Source of the DNA: Mesocentrotus franciscanus
Lineage: Eukaryota > Echinodermata > Echinoidea > Camarodonta > Strongylocentrotidae
Direction of reading: 5' to 3'
Assembly: GCA_037976565.1 (NCBI GenBank)
Contig: CP137667.1
Location: 2,306,390 to 2,370,389 of the forward strand
DNA length: 64,000 nucleotides
This document shows positions 32,741 to 44,500 of the stretch, one piece after another. Position numbers and translations under genes: made by a program. Below the pieces are notes generated by a model that saw only the letters and a program-made list of their open reading frames with translations, did not search any database and was not told the origin of the DNA. How positions within the stretch are numbered: position 1 is the stretch's first letter; each line of letters opens with the position of its first letter.

Positions 32741-33379
32741 AATATTTCAACATGGAATGATGTCGACCCTTTTCATTCTTTCATTCGCCATGAATGAGAA
32801 AAAAAAACAATGATTAGGATCTTCATCATTTCTCAGAAATAAAGTTGTCTCAAAAACAGTTTTCCAATTTCTATTCTTAATCACCACATTAAACAGTACG
32901 GCAATAAAATAAATACTTCTCTACGTGTCTCTCTCAACATGCATTCGTACAGGCTCTTTTACCATATTTGGAGCACACTTAATCTTTCAAGATGAGTTTA
33001 AAGAGTTTAACTTCTCAAAGAAGATTTGAACAATGGAATTTATTGCTCTTCAGACGGTAATGATTGTGGAGATAAGAAACTAATAACACCGTTGGCTGAT
33101 TTCAAATTCACAAATAAAAATGGCAATATATCCCAGAAATTAACAAGCTGGCAAGATAATCTTATGAGGTTTCTACATCTTTGATAAACAACAATGACAC
33201 ACTGAGATTGTGGTTTTATGAAAATACATCAAAATACATGACCACATTATAGCCCTCATTCACGCAAACATGAAGGGGTAATCATCTAAACACCAGCCAC
33301 AGCAAAATACATGACCTATGCATAGCGTGTCTCACATTTCGTTATCTGATTGCTTTAGAGCCTTTGTTGCATATATAAA

Positions 33380-33662
33380 TAATAATAATAATAATAGTGG
33401 GTTCTTGTATAGCACTTATATCTGTCAGACTTGACACTCCTGGTGCTCTGCAATTATTACCCCGGCTTTAGCACGGCTGCCATTACGGGGCTCTAGCATT
33501 TCAAGGAATTAATTCCTGCCAGGTACCCATTTACATCACCTGGGTAGAGAGTGGCAAATGTAGATTAATGCCTTGCCAAAGGACATTCGTGCGGCAGCGG
33601 GACTCTAACCGTTGACCTTGTGATCCACAGTCCGGTGAAGTATCCACTCGACCACGACACCT
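33380..33662 (-). mobile_element. tRNA-derived SINE
   Basis: The minus strand has GTGTCGTGGTCGAGTGGATA at the head, CCTTTGGCAAGGCATTAATC, CCACTCTCTACCCAGGTGAT and GGGTACCTGGCAGG, ending in TATAAGTGCTATACAAG then (TTA)n. Related to the 24237 copy but more diverged. Confidence 0.85.
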
Positions 33663-34370
33663 CTACAGATATAACTACCGGTACCTTATTTTTGTATCCC
33701 TGCTTTAAAAACCAATCATTTAAACACATAAAATGGTTTTACTGTGCCACTGTGGTTTTTGTTAATAATGATAATGTTTTACCTTTTAAAGCCCCTTTTT
33801 ATAAGATTCAAAGCACATAAAACAGAAACACTGACCAAAACAAACAAACAAATAAAACAGTATCATATAAAGCTTACATTATTTACAAACAAAGAGGTAT
33901 ATTACTTTAATAGAAAAGATATGTTTTCAGACACTTCTTGAATGCTGTGAGAGTATGGCAATTCTTTAACACAGGGGGTAAGAAGTTCCAGGTTTTGAGG
34001 GCAATAATTGAGACGTTGTTTACAGTTTCATGTTTGAGCGAGGCTCAACTGTGGCGTTCGCTTTTATTGAAAATGAATGATGTCATGCATGTCCTTACCC
34101 TTGTATATTACTCACAACCAAATTGTAATTTAACCATTCCAGTGCTTTCCATTTTGTCACAACAAAAACGAGAGGAGATCAGTGTGTTTGAAGTATCGAT
34201 CATTTTGTCTCCAGCTGCAACATCCATCAGGCTTCCATTGGTTTGGAAGGTTTCAAAGAACTTGATGATAACAAAGAGGATTGGCTACCTATAAGCCTAA
34301 TTCCCGTAAGACAGGTCTTTACAGAAGTTGGCAACCACGCAAAAAAAAAAAAATAAAGCATCTGCACCTG

Positions 34371-34487
34371 GGCCCGTTGCATAAAACTTACCATTGATGG
34401 TAACTTTGCCATCAATGGTAACTACCATGGAAACCTTGATTTTGATTGGCTGTTGAGCCCTGTTGGTAAGTTTTATGCAACGGGTCC
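34371..34487. mobile_element. Miniature inverted-repeat element
   Basis: GGGCCCGTTGCATAAAACTT then ACCA at the left, GGTAAGTTTTATGCAACGGG at the right; the interior has an inverted pair TTGATGGTAACTTTGCCATC / AATGGTAACTACCATGG. Confidence 0.8.
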
Positions 34488-34547
34488 TAATCTTCACATC
34501 TGTGTTGTTTTTATAATCTTACAGCGTGAACCTAGGCGGCATCTCTC

Positions 34548-34880
34548 CACTGTGACATTGACACTGTCATTGTGACGTTGAGTTAGGAGACTGTGACATT
34601 GACGCTGTCATTGTGATGTGTGAGTTAGGAGACTGTGACATTGACGCTGTCATTGTGACGTTGAGTTAGGAGACTGACATTGACGCTGTCATTGTGATGT
34701 TGAGTTAGGAGACCGTGACATTGACGCCGTCATTGTGATGTTGAGTTAGGAGACTGTGACATTGACGCTGTCATTGTGATGTGTGAGTTAGGAGACTGTG
34801 ACATTGACGCCGTCATTGTGACATTGAGTTAGGAGACTGCGACATTCACGCTGTCATTGTGACGTTGAGTTAAGAGACTG
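34548..34880. repeat. About 40-bp minisatellite
   Basis: Roughly eight units of GAGTTAGGAGACTGTGACAT followed by TGACGCTGTCATTGTGATGT, with small indels (one unit lacks TG after GAGAC). GTGACATTGACGC and GTCATTGTGAC make each unit partly self-complementary. Confidence 0.85.
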
Positions 34881-35847
34881 TGACTGCAGAAAGACAGAGG
34901 TTGGGTCTCTCAATGTGAGAACCAGGAGTACATGTCGTGCTTGCAGAACTGTAGCAAAACAAAATAACAATTTTTTTTTAATTGCAGTGTGACACAATAT
35001 TTTTTTGTCAGTACCTCTCATATGATTTACTTACTCCTTCACATTACTTGTATTGAATGTATTAAATGCAGACCTGCCAACCTCTGGAGTTCAAAAACTG
35101 TATTCTTTAATCCCAAAAGTTGTATTTTATCGACAAAAGTTGTATTAAAAAAAACACCAGCATCCAAGTTAGATTGTTAGTAATATGTTTTTGTGTGGAT
35201 GCACAAATAAAGAGTAATTTTTGTCCAGTTAAATCATGAAAAATTGAATTTTGATAAACTATTTATATAAAAATCAATAATTATGAAATACAATATTCAG
35301 AAAATAGTATCAATTTTTAAAATTCATAAAGGTTTTTGGGAAATGTCATGCACGCAATATGATACTCATCATATAACCTGGGCAAAGGCATGGGGAAATC
35401 AAGTTTTGGGGGATAAAAAGGGAAATTAATGGGATTAAACTATATAAAGCAATTGTGAGGTTGTGAGGACAGGACGTCACAAACTGATAACCATCTTGGC
35501 AATTTGTGTTATGAATCTCATTGTTCCATAGTTTTACATACTTTTTCAAAAATTCATAACCTTCTTATTAGTTATCCGATTTTGCTCAAACTTTTTTTGA
35601 TTGGTTTGTTTGATTTTTCTGCTTTTATTGAAAGTAAGTTATTTTTGGAGTGGACTTGCCCTTTAAGCAGATATAAACCATAGCGTTTTTTACATTAAGT
35701 GTAATACACTTCACATTTCTGCATCCTATACCACAGAGCTAACTGAATATGCAGAGGACCTTTGTTGCGCACAGTTGCCATTCATTTACACGTTTTAAAA
35801 ACATGGTGTTTAACCGCGTCAGATCTGAACGAGCCTCAATGTGACCT

Positions 35848-36008
35848 TTACCTGCATGGTTTGAGCTCCATGGAAGCGACCTCTGCAAGGTCAGACAGGG
35901 TGAAGGGTTGGGGATCACTCTTTGACCTCTTGACCTTAGACCCAATTACTTTGACATCTTTGTGAGCTGATGGTGATGACCGCATTGGGCTAGTAGTGCC
36001 GAGAGAGT
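35848..36008 (-). CDS. BBX: BBX coding exon 9 (C-terminus)
   Basis: Acceptor CTTTCTTGTAG|ACTCTC. Encodes SLGTTSPMRSSPSAHKD, VKVIGSKVKRSKSDPQ, PFTLSDLAEVASMELKPCR and TAA at 35848-35850. LAEVASME matches human LAEVAAME. The last codons sit in CATGCAG|GTAAAGG, a perfect donor: the transcript could instead splice here to a further, unseen exon. Confidence 0.85.
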
Positions 36009-39000
36009 CTACAAGAAAGAAAGAAAAACACTCTCTTTTTAGAGACTTCATTCATTTGAGGATGATAAAAGATGATGTGGGATACTACTTATATGCATGG
36101 AAGGATTATACTACCTTAAAGGTCATGTACAGTTTGGGTAAGCCCTTTAAAAAAAAATCACGAGATTTCTTTACCTAATAGATGATAACTAGCAAGATAC
36201 TAGAAAAATACAGATGCTGTGAAGCTTTTTCCTCCCTCAAGTAGAATATTAACCAAATGAGAGGTAAAAAAACAATCTATGAATCTAGTCTGGGATGTAA
36301 ATTCCAACCAAACATGTAAAACCTGCAAGGGTTGTGTGTACCTAACACACAGGGTATCTCCATACGAAGTACCGAGAGTGCTGCACCAGAACTGTCATAA
36401 CAGCTGCATGTGTAGTAAATACATTTACAATAATGAGGATTTGGAATCACTAAAGATATGACAGATTGACCACACTTTGCTGAAAAATGACAGATGACAA
36501 TGACAATCACTGGACAAAGGCAAACAGGACTACACAAACATGTGACATCAAAATCTGGTCCAAAACAGTAAACTATTAATAGTTATGGAACATGAGGGTA
36601 TTTAATGAGTAATCCTTTTCAGGTCTTCACTAAAATTCCTCCTCGTAGGAATAAAAGAATGGTTAGGAATCTGGAAGTGGATGGCATTTATAAGGGGAAA
36701 GGAAGACTGAAAGATTTCATGGAAAGATATGGTGGTGAAGAAAAAAAGCAGTAAGGTTGGTCTAAATGAGGAGGATGCTTGAGACAAGAAGAAGTAGAGG
36801 GAGGGAGTGTCAACATGGGGCTTAAGTCATTAACCCCTCATAAGAGAGAAAATGATGACTTTAATAAATGATGACGATGATGATAATGATGATGATAAAG
36901 CTAAGGAATTGTTTTACTTTTTAGCAAAACTCGACCTTTTAAAGCTCATCCGCACTAGTTTGGCCAGGAGGGATTAGACCTCCCAGCCTGGTCACTGACA
37001 GGTGGTTATCTCATCTTAACTCAGCTCTCAATTAACATAAGAAAAAGAGGGTCATGGGGGACCAACGGGCACCGCTTATGCATTGTTTTCTATATAGAGG
37101 GAGCAAGTAGCTACAAGTAGTGCAGTGGGGCTTTAAGGATACAAACCTTTTGTGGGAAGGAGGTGCATGATGGATGATTTCCTTGCTTTTCTCTTCCCGC
37201 TACCACTGACAGTTATCTCGGTGGACGACAACGACCTCATCACTTTACTCTTTCCTTCAAATCAAAACAAACTCTAAAAAGTTAGATTTACATACACCAC
37301 ACACGACAATCCAAATATAATGAGATCTAGGAGGGGTGTTTCACAAAGACTAAGATCGACTTAAGATGGACTTGAACTATTGCAGGCCGTTGATGCCACT
37401 AGTTCCTCTAACCATTCCTGACATTGGTTTCTCAAGGGACGTACAAATCGTGGTCACAAATCAACAAAATTTACATTTTTTGATAGTTCATTATTGAAGG
37501 AAAAATATTATCTAAAGATCATAATTAAAAGACCAATGGTGAGAGCAACCAGTGGAATAAATGGCCTGCCATAGTTGAAGTCCAACTTAAGTTGATCTTA
37601 GTCTTTGTGAAACACTCCCCTGTATAGAAAGGCCTCTAAAAGGAAGACAAGAAAAGTGGTCTATATAGGAATCTAGCTTTTTATAAGCAGATTCCTTTAA
37701 AGGGCAATCCAACCCTTCTAATAAGTTCATTTGAATGAAAGCATAAAAATCAGAGAAACAGAATGGCGAAAGTTTGAAATAAATCAGACCAATATTAAGA
37801 AAGTTAAGAGTGTTTGAAATATGAGATCACTACAGCTGTGCGAATCTCAAATCGGCAATTTTGTCAGTGGATTGTGACGTAATGACGGATTACTCTCCCG
37901 TTTGTCGCGTACAAAAATATCACTTATTTCTGTTTTTCTTCCAAGTGCCTTCACCCTCGGGCACTACTCGGGCACTACTCAAAATATATCATGGAGAGTA
38001 CATTATTACAGGTCCTCTAAAAAGAACAGACCATCCCGAGTCATACATTTATGAAAAGTTGAAATTTTAATTCTTTTGTGTATTGGAGCAAATGGGAAAG
38101 TTGTACGCCACTACATCACATACCGGTAGACATGATCAATTCAGCCAATTTGAAGAGCCCATACCTACAGTATAGTAATTGCAACTTTCAAACATTCGTA
38201 ACTTTCTAATTTTGTCCGATTTCATTCAAACTTTCATCAGTATGCTTTTCTGATTTTTCTGCTTTATTGTAGACAAGTTTGCTATCAAGGTTGGATTTCA
38301 AAAGCACAAATAGGCGCTTTCAACAGCAACTTGAAGTAAAATCGCGGGGGTTTTCAGAGACGAACCTTCGTACTGTTCGTAGTATGGTGTTGGCAAAAAA
38401 AACAAAAAAAAAATGAAAAATGAAAAAACCGAAAAAATTCAAAATTTTTTTTAAAAATTCAAAAAAATTCAAAAAAAAACATGGCGTCCGAGTATTCGAG
38501 TATTCGCGGGCAAGGCTGGGAGTGTCCTCGAGTACCTCATTACACAGTTATGCACAGCCCTAATAGAAAGGCCTCTAAAAGGAAGACAAGAAAAGTGGTC
38601 TTTATAGGAATCTAGCTTTTTTATAAGCAGATTCCTTTAAACTATATTTCAGTGGATATCACAATGAATCACAATGCATTTAAATGAAACAAAAATAAAA
38701 TGTAGTCTTTAACGACAGGTGGTCTTTAACGACAGGTGGTCTTTCTATACAGGTGTTCATTAAAGTAGGTTTGACTGTATAACAGAATTTAGAACATGTG
38801 GGTTAACTGGGATTATCATAATTCATATCATGAATATTCATGTATGTTTTTTATAATGGTCCACACTTTGAACGACTGTTATAAGATTCAATTGACTTTT
38901 TTCACTCAAAATCCAAACAAGTCTAAACATCATGTATTATACACAGTTATGCATATTGTTGTCTATAGTGATCTGTAACAATATAAAAATACATTTATCT

Positions 39001-39556
39001 AGGTTTATTCAAATGTATTTCTTCATTAGCGGAATAATCCTTGATCTTGAAAAAAGAAGAAGAAGAAGAAGAAGAAATTTTGGATTTTTTGTAGTGCTCA
39101 TATCCATCACGCTAGGTGCTCAATATGCTAAATTAGTCTATAGCTAGGCTACCCATTTTGATGCTCACAGCATTCACAAAATTCCTCCCTACCAATACCC
39201 ATTTAACAACCGAATAGAGCATTGGAAAATTAATGCCTTGCTCTGCCAGTTTGAACCCAGGACCTTTGAATCTCAATTTGAAATGTGTAAACCACTAAAC
39301 CACAAAATGAAGCATACCCTGCGTCAATTACTTACCTCTCTCTTTGATAAACTTAGCATTCTTGTAAATGTCTGATGTCTTCTTAGATTTCAAGCCAGAA
39401 TTCTTCTTTGTTCTGAATTGTTCTGGGGCATACTGAGGCAGTGTGGCAAGTCTGGCTTCAACGTTGATCTCACCGTAGTCACTTTAATGATAAGAGAATA
39501 GACACAGATAAATAATAGAAATCATTTTCATCATCATCACCATCATCATCATCACC

Positions 39557-39588
<32 letters not shown>

Positions 39589-39731
39589 CACCATCAACAT
39601 CATCATCAACATCAACATCAACATCATTATCTCATCATCACCATGATCACCATCATCATTCTCATCATCATCACCATCATCATCATCACCATCATCATCA
39701 TCAATATCAACATCATTATCTCATCATCACC

Positions 39732-39763
<32 letters not shown>

Positions 39764-40757
39764 CACCATCAACATCATCATCAACATCAACATCAACATC
39801 AACATCATTATCTCATCATCACCATGATCACCATCATCATTCTCATCATCATCACCATCATCATCATCACCATCATCATCATCGATATCAACATCATCAT
39901 CATCACCATCATCATTTTCATCATCATCACCATCATCATCATCACCATCATCATCATCGATATCACCATCATCATCATCACCATCAACATCAACATCAAC
40001 ATCAACATCATTATCATCATCACCATGATCACCATCATCATTCTCATCTTCATCATTTGTTCTAAATTGTTCTTGGGCATACTGATAGTTGATCCTACCA
40101 TAATCACGTTAATGACTGGGAGAACAAAATCAAGTTCTAAAAATAATAACAATACCAGGTATTAAGACTATCAAGACTTAATAGCCAGATGTAATTTATT
40201 ATCATATACTGATGAGGTATGCCTAGATAAAAGAACGTTACAGAGCTGAAGAGGGGAGACCATATTCCTTTGGTGTCAGAGATAATACTTACAAGTCTGA
40301 GCATGTAAGACTAGATCCACTGCTTGTTCTTTTCCTTGCTCTTCTAGCCTTCTTTCCATCCTCAGGTTGAAATACTTCGTCCTCAGCATCGCTAAAACCA
40401 CTCATCCCCTCGTTACTATGACGCCAAGCTTTCTTGCAGTTGAACGGTCTCTCTGGTCGTTGTAATGACTCCAGCATTCCCTGGGAAATGATAAGAAACT
40501 CATAAATATATCTGGACACGATTCAGTTTTGAATAAAATTACAATGAACTTGTGCATGATCAATAACAAATACAACCTTAAGCAATAATAATAATATTCG
40601 GCTTTCATATAGCGCTTAATACATCAAAGATGTGTCTAATGTATGTACATTCTCCACTCCCTGGGGAGCATTCCAGCCAGGCGTCATTTTTACAAGTGCA
40701 CACTTTCTCATCTAACCACATTAACTTTCGCATCCTACCGGGTACCCATTTAAGCAA

Positions 40758-40788
<31 letters not shown>

Positions 40789-41509
40789 GGGCTACTGCAT
40801 AAACTCCTCAGCTGGGATGTAACATGCAGGCGCAGTCAACTGAGCAGAGTATTTAATTTCTGAAGTGGGCTCTAGCAATTATTTCGCCCATGTTGAGATT
40901 TAGTAAGTTATCTTAAAAGGTTCCAAGGGTGGGGGCATTTCTAATATGGGTCGGGAGAAGGTTCCATTCGGGGAATGTCCTAGGATATAGGGAATGGTTA
41001 TAGCAGTCCTTTGCAGCAGATACCACTTCCATTACCTTATTTCTCTATTTTAACCCTTTGTCCGCTTTGGTCAATTAATGCAAGAAGGAGTGGATTGCCA
41101 TAATTCACTTTTGTCACATACACAACATGCAGCATGCAACATGAATGGAACATCTTGTCTGTTTGGAGCCAGAAGGGCATTGACTCATATACTTAAACAC
41201 AGAGTTAACACCCTTCTGGCTCTCAACAGATGATATAATCAAAACAATCTGGTACTTAAGGATTTCAATCTACCAGAAATAAGGAGTTCCTGAACTTCTG
41301 ACTGGATGAAAGTAAATGTAACCTGACATATGGGGCGTTGCAAGAAAGTTGCGATTGATTGCATGTTGCAAAGTTTGCAACTGATATTTGCAATCGATTG
41401 CAACTCAACTTTCTCGCCATGCCTCACTAGTCTCCTAAATTTCCTCGGATTTTGTTAGGATTAAAGTTTTAACAATTAAATTAAGTTAACTAGATCTAGC
41501 TTTATTCTC

Positions 41510-41543
<34 letters not shown>

Positions 41544-44500
41544 TAATGGGGCGTTTCAAGAAAGTTGAGTTGTGATCAATTGCAAATTTGCAATTAATTG
41601 CAAGACTTACACTTGATTTGGGGGATTTGCAATTGATTGGGATTTTCTTGCAATGCCCCAATAGTAGCATCAATATTTAAGGACTGATATTATTTGGTTG
41701 ACCCTTGAAAGTTACCTTTTGCATAATGGTGGGAGTAACATTTATTAGGTTTATGGTTTCAACATGTTGGAAATAAGGTAGTCCTGAAATAGATTGTTGG
41801 GTTTGAAAGAAGGATAGATGAGTAAAGAGTGAAGAGAAAATTACTTTCTTTGTGTTTCATTCTATTAAGGACTGCCTGTGGACTGCTGAGAGAGAAGTAG
41901 AAATATTAGAAATGAGAGGTGTTCTTTTAGGTGTGAATGAAGTCATGGAAAGGAACAGGAAAGAATACTTCTCCCTTCCTCTCTCTTTACTCATCTATTA
42001 TTCTTTTAAACCTAACATCCCTTTTCAGGCCTACCCTCCTTCCCACATGGTAAATCCATTAACCTAATAAATATCAATATCATTCTCTTGTGAGAAACAA
42101 TGGTTTAAGAATATACATGTAGACACTTACACTGAATGTTCAAGATTACAAATAAATGACATGTGCGAAACAATTTTGGTAGAAAATGTATAGTGGCTGA
42201 GTAATGAGCATAGAAAGATAAGGAAATCTTGGTAAGTAGGCCCGGCACCATGTGCTTCACACAGGTCACAATGTGCAAATGAGAGTTGTGGTTTTTATTG
42301 AAGATGATTTCCAGCAAGTTTTTGTGCGTTTGTTTTTATTTTACTGGTTCAAACAACCAATCTACTGCAGGATTAACAATCCAAAACAAACAATAGTAAT
42401 TTTCTCCCCCAGTACAATTCCCATATCAGAGCTCAAGATTAGCTTTAAAGGTACTATGTCCCATTTGCAGGCCAAAAAAATAAAAAGGTTTAATTCCAAC
42501 GGCATTTGAAAGACAATACTATTTTAGAACTTCCCTAAAAAAGAACTTCCCTAAAAAAAGGGGGGGGGGCTTGAAAATGTCTTTAAGTGGGAAAATAACG
42601 ACTATTAGTTGTCGAATCGACTTAGGAGCTATAGAGCCAGTAAGTAATAGTCTGATTTTTCAGACCATTGTACCGAATGGTCGTACGTTTTATGCTGCGC
42701 AAAGATTCAATCAGTTTAATTTTGGCCATTACAAGAAGTGGGTTATTGATGTAGACAAATGCTCATGTACCCTTTACAGCTCATTTTATGTATGTTATTA
42801 CCAAAGATGAAAAAAGCCAGTCAGTCACTCAATAGTGTCTGACAGTGAAGTCTAGCAAGTAAACAGGTTTCCTTGCATAATTTGAATATTAGGACACTGC
42901 TAACGTTTAAATTTCACAGATAGGACATACATGACATATTCATAATTCCTGTAAAGTTCTACAGAATTTGATATTGGCTGCAAAAGGGACATAGTAGGGC
43001 TGCGACGAGTAGTCGAATACTCGAATACTCGCACTGTTGACAGCTACTTGAGTACGATTTCTCGTACTCGAATACTCGGCCGCCATTTTTTATTTTTTAT
43101 TTTTTTGCTATTTTTTCAGTGGTTTTACAACCATCTCTGTGTCTCAACATAATGCGAATAAAGAATACTATTTAAAGCTAACCTACCTTCCTAATTTGAA
43201 GGGAAGAGATTTAATAAAAAGTGTTGATTTATTACGCAGGAGATCTTTTCTGAGCAAGGTAGCTAGGCCTCCAAGCGCTGACATAATCCTTTTCTTCGGT
43301 AACAATGGCTGCGCGAGTCCAAAGGCCGCATTGCGACATAATCATTTTCTTCGGTAACAATGGCTGCGCAAGTCCAAAGTCCGCATTGCGACATAATCCT
43401 TTTCTTCGGTGATTGACAGGGGCGCGCAAGTCCAAAGTCCGCATTCCGACATAATCCTTTTCTTCGGTTACATTCTTTTTTCTGTGGAAACACGCTGATA
43501 GATTCTAGATCTAGACTAGATCTAGACTAGATCTATTTGTATTATTTTTATTGGAGCGTCGGCTTCGAAAAAACAGTCGGGACTGTATCGACTCAGGCTT
43601 ATTTGTGTGAGTTAAATCACCAAAATAAAGGCTAGCTAGGTATTAAGTTTTATTTTTAAATATTAAAAAAAACAAAAAAAAACAAAAAAAACATGGCGTC
43701 CGAGTATTCGAGTATTCGCGGGCAAGACTGGGAGTGTTCTCGAGTACCTTATTACACGGTTATGCACAGCCTTAGGACATAGTATCTTGAACTCTAAACC
43801 ATCAGTACCTGATCAACAAGCTTCCGATATAGCTGACCCTTGCATGAACGTCTAGACTTCCTTTGTCCTGAAGACTTAGATTCCTCACCATCGGTCAAGC
43901 TACCTCCTTTGACCTTCTCCTCCTTGCCATCCTCCTTTTCTCCATCTTTCCTTTGACTCTCCTTCTTGAGCACACCCTTTAACGCACCAGGCCAGCTAAG
44001 AGATAAAGCTTTACTAGAATCAGTGCTCTTCAAGACCTTCTTCTTCTTCTTCTTCTTTTTCTTGGAGCTCTTCTCAGTTTTCCTCTTCTTGTTATTCATC
44101 TTTATTTTGGTCATTCCTTCGTCCTTCTCTTCGTCCTTCTCCTCGTCTTTCGCCTCCACCACCACCTCCTTCCTCTTCTCTTCCTTCTCATTCCTGAAAC
44201 CCATTTGCATAGTCATCTCATCTTCAGCCTTTATATCAGTCCTGTCATTTGTGGATCCATTTGATCTGTCGGAGGTTGGTTTGTCAGAGGTAATTCTGAC
44301 GTGCATCTTACTGTTCAGAGTGATTGTATTATTATTGAGATTGGAGGCATCCATTGCTTTGTCCTTTGAGAAGATGCTTGCATGCTTTACAGCGATTGTC
44401 TGATTACAGAGGTTTAAAGAATCAGATGCATCAGAGTTGTATTCTGGTTTCATGGCAGATTGATCAGAGCACATCTAGAAAATAAAGATATCACAGTGTA

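Larger units (their letters stand above)
27484..35847. other. BBX 3' flank / intergenic, no supported coding exon
   Basis: About 8.4 kb between BBX and MRPL40 with no splice-bounded coding exon that I can support. It includes small palindromic elements (29454-29607, 32528-32740, 34371-34487), a SINE (33380-33662) and minisatellites (30236-30374, 34548-34880). Part could be BBX 3' untranslated sequence, as the stop codon is at 35848, but I cannot place a polyadenylation site. Confidence 0.5.

Noticed and set aside
39643..40165. His/Ser- or Met/Ile-rich ORFs in both strands
   Set aside because: CAT microsatellite with a period of 3 has no stops; not coding.
43966..44403. Phe/Leu/Ser-rich plus-strand ORF (FFFFFFFF)
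   Set aside because: Antisense shadow of the Lys-rich BBX exon 5.
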